From assembly GCA_905205065.1 (NCBI GenBank), contig CAJLCI010000003.1, positions 1 through 64,000 of the forward strand: a DNA stretch of 64,000 bases, written 5' to 3'. Below are positions 44,412-52,290 of the stretch, piece after piece. Within the stretch, counting starts at the first letter, position 1, and each line of letters opens with the position of its first letter. The DNA is from an uncultured Eubacteriales bacterium. GTDB lineage: Bacteria; Bacillota; Clostridia; Oscillospirales; CAG-272. The notes below the pieces were generated by a model. It was not told the origin of the DNA, ran no database searches, and saw only the letters and a list, made by a program, of their open reading frames with translations. A program made the translations under genes and the position numbers.

Positions 44412-47400
44412 ATGAACGAAAAATGGTATGAGCTTACTCCGGAACAAATTGCAAAAAAATTTGACAGTAATATAATTAGCGGCATTTCCGAAGCATCCGC
44501 CGCGGAAAGGCTTAAAACATACGGAGAAAACAGTCTATATACTGAAAGCCGCAGTTTATATAAAAATAATCTGCGGCATATCCTTACGGATTTAACTGTG
44601 CTTTTGCTGATTTTTACGGCTCTCATTTCTACTGCCTTTAACCAGAATATTTCCGCATTTGTAATAATATGTATAATAGCGCTTAATGTCACTGCCGCGG
44701 TCACAGCATTTGTAAAATCAAAAGAGATTTTGCGTGATACCAGTATAAAGGCCGGACCTTATGTCAAGGTTGTCAGAGACGGAAAAACGATTTTTACAGA
44801 CAGCAGACAGATTGTCCTCGGAGACGTTATATTTCTCTCGGCCGGTGACATTGTTCCTGCCGACGCGAGAATTATTCAGGCAGACAAACTGACTGTCATG
44901 CAGCAGGAAATTACAGGAGAAAAAAATCCCGTGAGAAAGCGCGCAGGTTTTGCTTCATCAAGAGGAAGCAATCTTTCCAGCGCAGAACAGACTAATATTC
45001 TTTTTGCATCCTCAATTGTTATAAGCGGAAGCGGACGGGCGATAATATGCTCGATATCAGAAAACACAGCCATCAGTAAATTAAAAAAAGAAACTCCCGA
45101 AAACAGCATTCCTTCTTATGAAAAACTTCGTATATTCAGGATTATGCGAAAATACAGTTCTGTTTGGGCTTTGTGCATGCTTGCAGCGGTGTTCATTATC
45201 GCCGTTCTCGATATTATCTTCGGCAGAAATTCAGGACGCAGCCTTTTCGACAGCTTCATAACAGGGCTTACCGTTGCAGTAGCTTCGATGAGCTCCTATT
45301 ATCTTACCTTTTCATATATAATCGTAAGCTTCGGTGTGCTCGGTCTGCGGAGACGCCGCAAAGGATACGATTCTGGCGCGCTTGTCAAAAATATAGAAAA
45401 GCTTGAAGAGGCAAAAGATATTAATGTTCTTATAATTCCGCGTTCAGCCCTCATTGCTTCAGATGCCGTATGTATAGACAGAATTATAGCATCGGAAAAT
45501 GAACGAACGGTTGGTGCTCATGGTTTTAAACGCTTTTGCGGTGAGTTTCTTAAGCTTTCGGTAGTTACTACCGGATGCTATGGAGCCAATCGTCTGATGT
45601 CAGACAACTTAAGCGGAAACAATATTTATACAAGCGAAGAAGAAATGATTATTTCATGCGCGTTCAAATTCGGATTGTATAATTCGTCGCTTGAGGGAGA
45701 TTACATACAGATAGATCACGTCGGAATTTCAGACGGAAGCCGTTTTGATACGACTTTATGTATTCATTCGGGAAAATATATTTCCGTATCGCGCGGTGAA
45801 GCAAGAAAACTGTTACAATGCTGCAGTTTCTACTGCGACAGCACCGGAAAACACAGAATTACCGCAGAAAAGCTAAACGAGTATAACAACTATATAAAAT
45901 CGGCAGCAAAAAAGTTCTGCCGTGTTGTTGCGGTCGCATCCAAGGAAACACAATATACAAACCTCAGAAGACTGATAGCAAATCAAAGCGACCTTGTACT
46001 GAACGGCTTTATAGTGATAAAAGAGCCTGTTGCGGAAGGAGCGGCTCAAAATATTTCCGCCTGCCTTGAAGCCGGAGTTAGGGTTGTAATGACATGTGAA
46101 AACAGCAGCGAGATAGGAGAAGCTACAGCACGTTCTCTCGGAATATTAAATAAGAAAAACGAAATAATTACAGGTACTCAGATTTCAGGTATGAAACCGG
46201 ATATTTTTCGTATAAATATTCCTCTTTACAACATGTACATAGGTTTGTCGGCCGGGCAGCTTGATTCACTTGTTTATATGATGCGTTCAGACGGCTATAA
46301 GGTCGGCATCTTAGCGGACAGGCTCGACAAAATTGCGGTACTGAGCGAAGCTGACGTCGGATTTGCCTTTTCAGAAGAATTGTCGGCAGGTTTAGGTTTG
46401 GGCAAGGGACGCAAGGCTCCTATAATAACAGGTGAAAAAAAGGAAAGTACAGGAACAGCCGCACTTCGCTATAAGTCAAGTGTTGTATTGCTGCCTCCTA
46501 AAAAAAGCGGCTTCGGAGGCTTTAACGCCATGCTCGGAACCGTAAAAAGCTCCGCGCAAATCTATAATAACATTATAAATGCAGTTGCGTATCTTTTGAC
46601 AACACAGTTTGCGCGTCTGATTCTGGTATTATGGGGAGTTCTATGCGGAAAATATATTATGACGCCCGTTCAGATATTGTTTTCCGGATTTATAGTTGAC
46701 TTTGCCGCCGTATTTACGATAGCCTTTCAGACACCTTCTCCCGGAATTCTTAAAAACCGCGGGAATATTGAAAGAAAAATATCAAAACCTTTTTACAGCA
46801 ATATTCCTTATCTTGCCTTCGGATGCATCTGGGCGGTTTTAATGATTATAACAACATACGCCTCTTCGTCTGCAAAATCCGGACTATCGTCCGCACAGCT
46901 TGTATCAGCTTCCTTTCTCGGATTTACACTGACACAATTTATACTTCTCTTTGAAATAAAGCGCAAGAGCAGTGTATTCAGTACCAAAGTATCAATCAAC
47001 GGAATCGGTTTACTGACAGCCGTATTTTGCGCCGGCCTCTTCATGCTGTCGCTCTTGATTCCTGATTTGGGGAGCCTTTTCGGAATAACCGCATTCGGTC
47101 TCAACGGTGTTTGGATAATGCTTATTCCTGTATTGTTCACAATGGTGGCGGCTGAAATATACAAATTTATAAACGGAGATTCCCGCGCAGGCGCTTGGAT
47201 CAAATTAAAGCTTCGCAAAATAATATCAAGGGACAAAAACAAAAGCTCTTATGAAGAAGGTCAACCGAAAATAAGCCATGCCGGTAATGAAACCGAAAGT
47301 GAAAGAAACGACCTTTTCGCAGACTTCGATTTAGAATCCTTTATAAAAATATCTGAATCGGATTCAGAAGATTTCGAGTTGGATTACACAATGCCGGGAC

Positions 47401-47714
47401 AGGCTAAAATAGTTAACGGAAACCAAGGCAATTCAGAAACGGACGAAACTGAAAAAAAGAATTCAGATAACGAAACAAATGACGAAGACAGTAAAAAATC
47501 CGGTGAAAAACCGTCAAATAAAATAACTGTAACAGATTCTGTTTCAGAAGAAAATACTTCAGAAAAAAATTATCCTCCGCTTAAAATCGACACAATAGAC
47601 TCGGTTTTAAATACTGATAATACAGAAACTATCCCGTCCGAAAATGAAAGCTTTGAAATCGGCAACGAGATAATTGAAAGTATATTTTCTGCCGGAAATA
47701 ATAAAGATACATAA
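44412..47714 (+). CDS. Pseudo-P-type ATPase (all catalytic motifs lost)
   Basis: A 1100-residue membrane protein with the full architecture of a P2-type cation ATPase: N-terminal YELTPEQIAKKF / GLSEAEA-like segment, two helices, actuator domain with ITGEK (TGE, 168-170), helices, a large cytosolic region and six C-terminal helices (about 720-920). The hallmarks are gone. The DKTGT region reads IIPRSALIASDAV (341-353), TGD is TCEN (561-564), GDGxND is ILADRLDKIAV (633-643) and PEGL of helix 4 is SMSSYYLTF (292-300). The frame is intact and hydrophobic periodicity is preserved, so it is not decaying debris. A 170-residue acidic Ser/Glu/Asn tail is added. It starts seven bases after the clpE stop. 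Function unknown; a non-pumping scaffold or sensor is inferred. Confidence 0.85.
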   Translation: MNEKWYELTPEQIAKKFDSNIISGISEASAAERLKTYGENSLYTESRSLYKNNLRHILTDLTVLLLIFTALISTAFNQNISAFVIICIIALNVTAAVTAFVKSKEILRDTSIKAGPYVKVVRDGKTIFTDSRQIVLGDVIFLSAGDIVPADARIIQADKLTVMQQEITGEKNPVRKRAGFASSRGSNLSSAEQTNILFASSIVISGSGRAIICSISENTAISKLKKETPENSIPSYEKLRIFRIMRKYSSVWALCMLAAVFIIAVLDIIFGRNSGRSLFDSFITGLTVAVASMSSYYLTFSYIIVSFGVLGLRRRRKGYDSGALVKNIEKLEEAKDINVLIIPRSALIASDAVCIDRIIASENERTVGAHGFKRFCGEFLKLSVVTTGCYGANRLMSDNLSGNNIYTSEEEMIISCAFKFGLYNSSLEGDYIQIDHVGISDGSRFDTTLCIHSGKYISVSRGEARKLLQCCSFYCDSTGKHRITAEKLNEYNNYIKSAAKKFCRVVAVASKETQYTNLRRLIANQSDLVLNGFIVIKEPVAEGAAQNISACLEAGVRVVMTCENSSEIGEATARSLGILNKKNEIITGTQISGMKPDIFRINIPLYNMYIGLSAGQLDSLVYMMRSDGYKVGILADRLDKIAVLSEADVGFAFSEELSAGLGLGKGRKAPIITGEKKESTGTAALRYKSSVVLLPPKKSGFGGFNAMLGTVKSSAQIYNNIINAVAYLLTTQFARLILVLWGVLCGKYIMTPVQILFSGFIVDFAAVFTIAFQTPSPGILKNRGNIERKISKPFYSNIPYLAFGCIWAVLMIITTYASSSAKSGLSSAQLVSASFLGFTLTQFILLFEIKRKSSVFSTKVSINGIGLLTAVFCAGLFMLSLLIPDLGSLFGITAFGLNGVWIMLIPVLFTMVAAEIYKFINGDSRAGAWIKLKLRKIISRDKNKSSYEEGQPKISHAGNETESERNDLFADFDLESFIKISESDSEDFELDYTMPGQAKIVNGNQGNSETDETEKKNSDNETNDEDSKKSGEKPSNKITVTDSVSEENTSEKNYPPLKIDTIDSVLNTDNTETIPSENESFEIGNEIIESIFSAGNNKDT

Positions 47715-47731
47715 TAAAAAACGGTACAGAT

Positions 47732-47780
47732 AACTTCCCCCATTTCATAGGTCTCAACCTCCTACGAGTGGGGGTTATGC
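47732..47780 (+). other. Nested imperfect hairpin before the GrpB-Vat gene
   Basis: ATAAC...GTTAT encloses CCCCCA/TGGGGG, which encloses TAGG/CCTA, giving a long interrupted hairpin with no T-run. It lies between the pseudo-ATPase stop and the next gene. It may be a processed stem, a weak terminator or the end of a lost mobile element. Confidence 0.4.
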
Positions 47781-47809
47781 TGTCGGTATACTGAAAGAAG
47801 GGTGATAAA

Positions 47810-48973
47810 ATGCAGCAACATATAACAATCGTCGAATACAATCCCGAATGGCCCGGTATTTTTAAATATGAGTCGGAAAAGATCCGTAAAATACTCGGAG
47901 ATAACTGCGTCGGGATTTATCATATCGGAAGTACATCGGTTCCCGGCCTTGCCGCTAAACCAATAATTGATATTATGCCGGTTGTAAAAAGCCTTGACAA
48001 TGTTGATAAAAAGGCAGAAGAGTTTAGAGAAATTGGCTATGAATATATGGGGGAATTTGGAATTCAGGGCAGACGTTATCTCCGGAAAGGCGGCCGTAAC
48101 CGCACACATCAAATTCACATTTTCGCTGAAAACGACAGCTACAATATCAATCGTCATCTTGCTTTCAGAGAATATTTGCGCGCAAATTCCGGTGTAAGGC
48201 ACGCCTATGCCGAACTTAAGAAAAACCTTGCGAATGAGTTTCCTGATGATATTGACAGCTATTGCAAGGGAAAAGACAGCTTCGTAAAGACAACGGAAGA
48301 AAAAGCAATTCGATGCTATATGCAGTATGGTCCCGATCCGAACTCAATATATCCAAATAAAGATATAAAAAACGTCTGTTTTATAAAACCCACTATCACA
48401 CGTCCGAATATTAGTGTAGGAGATTATACTTACTTCAGCGATGAAAAAGATGCAAGCTGCTTTGAAAGCCACGTTACACACCACTATGAATTTTTAGGAG
48501 ACAAACTTATAATAGGCAAATTCTGCGCTATTGCAAGCGGCGTCGAATTCATTATGAACGGCGCAAACCATAGAATGTGCAGTGTTACAACATATCCGTT
48601 TAACATAATGGGAAACGGATGGGAAAAGGCAGTTCCGAAAATACAGGATCTGCCCTTTAAGGGAGACACAGTTGTAGGAAACGATGTATGGATAGGACAA
48701 AATGTGACAATTATGCCCGGAATCAAAATAGGCGACGGTGCAATCGTCGCGGCAAATTCAGTCGTAACAAAAAATGTCGCCCCATATACAATTGTCGGCG
48801 GAAATCCGGCAAAACATATCAGAAGCAGATTTGATGAAAAGTTAATTCAATTTTTACTTGAACTCAGATGGTGGAATTGGCCGCCAAAAAAGATATTTGA
48901 AAATCTTGATATCTTATGCAGCGGAGATTTAAGTAAAATAAAACAAATACCGATTGATTATAATTTTGACTAA
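47810..48973 (+). CDS. GrpB-Vat acetyltransferase fusion
   Basis: A 387-residue two-domain protein. Residues 1-170 are a GrpB (UPF0157) domain of the nucleotidyltransferase fold, with VEYNPEWPGIF, GSTSVPGLAAKPIIDI (40-55) and RNRTHQIHIF. Residues 190-375 are a Vat/CatB-type left-handed beta-helix acetyltransferase, with IGKFCAIASGVEFIMNGANH (235-254, including the catalytic His254), FKGDTVVGNDVWIGQNV, IGDGAIVAANSVVTKNVAPY and VGGNPAKHIRSRFDE. Vat enzymes acetylate streptogramin A or related xenobiotics. Whether this one confers resistance is not known. The frame runs through the junction with no stop or slippery run. First of three accessory genes. Confidence 0.85.
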   Translation: MQQHITIVEYNPEWPGIFKYESEKIRKILGDNCVGIYHIGSTSVPGLAAKPIIDIMPVVKSLDNVDKKAEEFREIGYEYMGEFGIQGRRYLRKGGRNRTHQIHIFAENDSYNINRHLAFREYLRANSGVRHAYAELKKNLANEFPDDIDSYCKGKDSFVKTTEEKAIRCYMQYGPDPNSIYPNKDIKNVCFIKPTITRPNISVGDYTYFSDEKDASCFESHVTHHYEFLGDKLIIGKFCAIASGVEFIMNGANHRMCSVTTYPFNIMGNGWEKAVPKIQDLPFKGDTVVGNDVWIGQNVTIMPGIKIGDGAIVAANSVVTKNVAPYTIVGGNPAKHIRSRFDEKLIQFLLELRWWNWPPKKIFENLDILCSGDLSKIKQIPIDYNFD

Positions 48974-48986
48974 AGGAATATACAAC

Positions 48987-49958
48987 ATGATCATACTGAT
49001 TTCCGGCAGCACGCATACCGGCAAAACAAATTTAGCTCAAAGACTGCTCAAAAAATATCATTACCCATATTTATCAATCGATCATTTAAAAATGGGGTTG
49101 ATACGCAGTGGAAAAATTAATCTTACTGTGGAGGATGACGAACTATTAGTACCGCAGCTTTGGAAAATTATAAAGGAAATTATTAAAACCGCAATAGAAA
49201 ATAACCAGAACCTTATTATTGAAGGATGCTATATTCCTTTTGACTGGCAAAAAGATTTTTCTGATACATATCTTGCAAATATTCGATTTATATGTTTAAT
49301 TATGAGCAAGAATTATATTATAAACCATTTTTCTGACATTCTTACATATTCAAATGTAATAGAAAACCGTGGCGATAATGACGATTTGAATGCGGAAACC
49401 CTGATTTCTGAAAATAATGATAATCTGATAATGTGCAAAAAATATAATTTGACGTATTGTTTAATTGACAATGCTTATAGTATTGACAACCTCATAATCA
49501 GAAGATACCGTCCTTCGGATACTCAGAGCATGGTTCGCCTCTTCTGCGAAACAGTACATGCAGTAAATTCAAAGGATTATACCAAAGATCAGCTTGACGC
49601 CTGGGCGTCTCCGAATAATAATATGGATATTTGGAATCAGCGTTTTATCAATACAAATACTGTTGTTGCCGAAGAATGCGGTATTATTATCGGTTTCGGA
49701 AATATGGACAGCACAGGTTACCTTGATATGCTCTATACTCACAAGGACAGACAGGGACAGCACATCGGGACAAAAATCATCAATAACTTGGAGCAATATG
49801 CCTTACGTGACGGAATAAAAAAAATTTATACTTTCTCTTCCGTTACTGCAAGACCTTTTTTTGAAAGTCTCGACTGGAGAACGATTTGCGATAATACTGT
49901 AATGCGCAGCGGAGTTTGTCTTAAAAATTACAGGATGGAAAAAAATTTAACACAGTAA
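48987..49958 (+). CDS. P-loop kinase fused to GNAT acetyltransferase
   Basis: About 323 residues. The N-terminal 165 residues form an adenylate-kinase-like P-loop fold (ILISGSTHTGKTNLAQRLL, a lid-like RG segment at ENRGDNDD). The C-terminal 155 residues are a GNAT domain of the YafP type (IRRYRPSDTQSMVRLFCETV, LYTHKDRQGQHIGTKIINNL). Kinase plus acetyltransferase in one chain recalls bifunctional antibiotic-modifying enzymes, but no known resistance enzyme is recognised. ATG 48987 with AAAGGAA eight bases upstream; an ATG at 48954 overlaps the previous gene and is not used. Confidence 0.75.
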   Translation: MIILISGSTHTGKTNLAQRLLKKYHYPYLSIDHLKMGLIRSGKINLTVEDDELLVPQLWKIIKEIIKTAIENNQNLIIEGCYIPFDWQKDFSDTYLANIRFICLIMSKNYIINHFSDILTYSNVIENRGDNDDLNAETLISENNDNLIMCKKYNLTYCLIDNAYSIDNLIIRRYRPSDTQSMVRLFCETVHAVNSKDYTKDQLDAWASPNNNMDIWNQRFINTNTVVAEECGIIIGFGNMDSTGYLDMLYTHKDRQGQHIGTKIINNLEQYALRDGIKKIYTFSSVTARPFFESLDWRTICDNTVMRSGVCLKNYRMEKNLTQ

Positions 49959-49982
49959 AAAATATAAAAAAACAGGTACAAA

Positions 49983-50351
49983 ATGAATATGCAAATAATA
50001 ACACAAAACGGTGCAATTGTAGCATTGATTACAGGAAATGCAAAGATTATCACCGATACACAGTCAGCATTAGACCTTATTATGACTGTAAAATATGAAG
50101 CAAAAACCGAGCTGATAGCGATTGACAAAACATGTATATCTGATGAGTTTTTTATTCTCAGCAACGGTTTAGCCGGAGAAATTTTGCAAAAATTTGTGAA
50201 CTATAATGTCAAAATAGCAATTTTCGGAGACTATACAAAGCATAAAAGTAAACCGCTGAAAGATTTCATATATGAATCGAACAGCGGCAGAGATATTTTC
50301 TTTACAAATACGAAAAATGAAGCGATAGAAAAGCTTGTCAGAATAGCCTAA
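49983..50351 (+). CDS. DUF4180 protein
   Basis: A 122-residue protein of the DUF4180 family. The family core is clear: DEFFILSNGLAGEILQKFVNY, IAIFGDYTKHKSKPLKDFIYES and IFFTNTKNEAIEKL. Fold unknown but STAS-like strand-helix alternation can be seen. These proteins are often small cargo genes next to acetyltransferases or regulators. Twenty-five bases follow the kinase-GNAT gene, so the two are probably cotranscribed. Confidence 0.8.
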   Translation: MNMQIITQNGAIVALITGNAKIITDTQSALDLIMTVKYEAKTELIAIDKTCISDEFFILSNGLAGEILQKFVNYNVKIAIFGDYTKHKSKPLKDFIYESNSGRDIFFTNTKNEAIEKLVRIA

Positions 50352-50387
50352 TACATCAGAATAACCTAATACAACGGCATAATATCA

Positions 50388-50736
50388 ATTATAAAATGAA
50401 ATGTTTTCGCCTATAATACATTCGACTGTAAAGGCGCTCGACTGTAAAAATGTTCAACTGTAAAGGCGTTCGACTTAAAGGTTTTTGACTTAAAGGTTTT
50501 TGACTTAAAGGTATTCGACTGTAAAGGTATTCGCCAATAAAGGTGTTCAACCATAAAAGCGTTCATCTGTAAAGGTGTTCGATTGTAAAGACATTTGACT
50601 ATAAAGACGTTTGACTGCATAGATATTTGATTGTAAAAGACGTTTTCCCCTGTGCTTGGCAAGTTTTGCTCACTTTTCTGAAGTAGTTATAACTACCTCA
50701 AAAACACATTATAACGGTGCCTTACCGTTTATTGAA
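50388..50736 (-). repeat. Dispersed structured repeat, copy H (expanded array of about 14-15 units)
   Basis: The longest copy, antisense to DUF4180. Read on the minus strand: TTCAATAAACGGTAAGGC (hairpin ACGGT-aaggc-ACCGT), CGTTATAATGTG, hairpin two GTAGTTATAACTAC and CAGAAAAGTGAGC. About 14 units of 15-17 bp follow (plus-strand form TTCGACTGTAAAGGTG, 50421-50643), then ACATTTCATTTTATAATT. Both hairpins differ in sequence from other copies but keep perfect pairing. Confidence 0.9.
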
Positions 50737-50791
50737 TGTTTTGTGCCGGCTTTGGTTCATATTTTGTTTACATAAAAAGAATGTCAAACTA

Positions 50792-50820
50792 TTGCTTTTC
50801 ATCATTTAGTGTGGTATAAT
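50792..50820 (+). promoter_or_regulatory. Promoter of tRNA-Glu
   Basis: TTGCTT (50792-50797), 17-base spacer ending TGTGG, TATAAT (50815-50820). Transcription would start some 15 bases before the tRNA. On the opposite strand TTGACA (50787-50782) and AAATAT (50764-50759) 17 bases away could fire into repeat copy H. Confidence 0.75.
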
Positions 50821-50841
50821 AAAAAGGCATTGAGTTTGTAA

Positions 50842-50916
50842 GGCCTGTTGGTCAAGAGGCTAAGACGCCGCCCTCTCACGGCGGAAACAGGGGTTCGATT
50901 CCCCTACGGGTCACCA
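50842..50916 (+). tRNA. tRNA-Glu (anticodon CTC)
   Basis: Cloverleaf with acceptor GGCCTGT/ACGGGTC (G-U pairs allowed), D-arm with GGTCAAGAGGCTAA, anticodon stem CCGCC/GGCGG around loop CTCTCAC, T-arm AGGGG-TTCGATT-CCCCT, discriminator A and an encoded CCA (50914-50916). The anticodon CTC reads GAG. A terminator follows at once. Confidence 0.95.
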
Positions 50917-50919
50917 CTG

Positions 50920-50951
50920 AAATCCGCTTGATTTTGTCAGGCGGATTTTTT
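50920..50951 (+). terminator. Rho-independent terminator after tRNA-Glu
   Basis: AAATCCGC and GCGGATTT pair around a 13-base loop and are followed by a T-run. Confidence 0.85.
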
Positions 50952-51030
50952 GTATAAAGCTGATCATATAAATGTATACATATATTTCATAAATCAAATC
51001 GGCAGTATGCCGGGACAAGGAGAAAGCAGG

Positions 51031-52272
51031 ATGTTATACGGAAATGTTATTGTAGGTCAATCAGGCGGACCTACCGCTGCAATTAATGCATCGCTTGCGG
51101 GTGTAATCCGCGGAACAATTGAAAATTGGTCGATTGGTACAGTGTACGGGGCACTGAACGGAATCGAGGGCATTCTTGAAGAAAGATTTTGCAATTTAAG
51201 TGAAATTTTTGCTGACAAGTCTAAACTGGATTTGCTTGAAAATACTCCGTCGTCGGCGCTCGGATCATGTCGCATGAAGCTTCCTCCGGTGCCGGAGCAG
51301 GGACATAATGACGAGACATATGATAAATTGTTTGCTATTTTCAAAAAATATAACATAAGATATTTTTTGTATATCGGCGGAAACGACTCTATGGATACTG
51401 TCGCTAAGCTTTCAGCATACGCAAAAACCACCGACTACAAAATAAGGGTAGTTGGGATTCCTAAAACAATTGATAATGATGTTGCAGGAACAGACCATAC
51501 TCCGGGATACGGTTCTGCAGCCAAATATATTGCTGTTTCTATGCAGGAAATCCTGCGCGACTGTTCTGTTTATACAGTGAAAGCCGTCACAATAGTTGAA
51601 ATAATGGGCAGAGACGCAGGCTGGCTGACCGCAGCAGCCGCACTTCCGAGACTCATCTGCGGCTGTGCGCCCGATTATGTTTATCTGCCCGAACGTGTTT
51701 TTGATTTTGATAAATTTTATTCAGACATTGATGAAGCATTTAAAAAGCATTCCAATGTTGTAATTGCGGTTTCCGAAGGCCTGCGTACCGCCGATGGCCG
51801 TTATGTTGGTGAGTCTGCTCAAAGCGGAGTATCGGACGTATTCGGTCATAAGTACCTTTCCGGAACAGGAAAGGCTCTTGAAGCCGCCGTAAAGGAAAGA
51901 TTCGGATGCAAAGTTCGCTCTGTAGAATTGAATATTCTTCAAAGATGTGCATCGCATATCGCATCTCGTACCGATATTGCCGAAGCAGTCGAAGTCGGCA
52001 AAGCGGCAATGCTTGAAGCAACAAAGGGTGCTACCGGAAAGATGATGACATTAGTTCGTACATCCTCAGATCCGTATGTTTGCGTTCCCGGATCTGAAGA
52101 TATTGATAAAATAGCAAATTTTGTCCGTGCGGTACCGGATGAATTTATAAATGAAGAAGGAAATAACGTTACAGATGCCTGTCTTAAATATATTTTGCCT
52201 CTGATAGAAGGCGAAACAGCTCAGAAATATGAACATGGACTGCCTGTACATATGGTTATTGAAAAAAGTTAA
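51031..52272 (+). CDS. 6-phosphofructokinase, PPi-dependent type
   Basis: Phosphorylates fructose-6-phosphate in glycolysis. The 413-residue protein has GQSGGPTAAINASLAG, IGGNDSMDTVAKL, GIPKTIDNDVAGTDHTPGYGSA and IVEIMGRDAGWLTAAAAL. Asn-Asp in GGND instead of Gly-Asp-Gly, and Lys in PKTIDND, are the marks of the pyrophosphate-using branch; ATP-PFKs have GGDGS and PGTIDND. So PPi is the likely phosphoryl donor, giving a reversible energy-saving step common in anaerobes. ATG 51031 is eight bases after AAGGAG, and in-frame codons upstream run into the tRNA terminator. Confidence 0.93.
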   Translation: MLYGNVIVGQSGGPTAAINASLAGVIRGTIENWSIGTVYGALNGIEGILEERFCNLSEIFADKSKLDLLENTPSSALGSCRMKLPPVPEQGHNDETYDKLFAIFKKYNIRYFLYIGGNDSMDTVAKLSAYAKTTDYKIRVVGIPKTIDNDVAGTDHTPGYGSAAKYIAVSMQEILRDCSVYTVKAVTIVEIMGRDAGWLTAAAALPRLICGCAPDYVYLPERVFDFDKFYSDIDEAFKKHSNVVIAVSEGLRTADGRYVGESAQSGVSDVFGHKYLSGTGKALEAAVKERFGCKVRSVELNILQRCASHIASRTDIAEAVEVGKAAMLEATKGATGKMMTLVRTSSDPYVCVPGSEDIDKIANFVRAVPDEFINEEGNNVTDACLKYILPLIEGETAQKYEHGLPVHMVIEKS

Positions 52273-52290
52273 AGGAAAGGTAAATAAAAA

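Noticed and set aside
44412..47714. Working calcium or magnesium pump
   Set aside because: No DKTGT, TGD, GDGxND or PEGL motif is present in any frame, and the gene is not frameshifted.
50421..50643. CRISPR array
   Set aside because: The 16 bp units follow one another directly with no unique spacers, repeats are imperfect and too short, and no cas genes are near.
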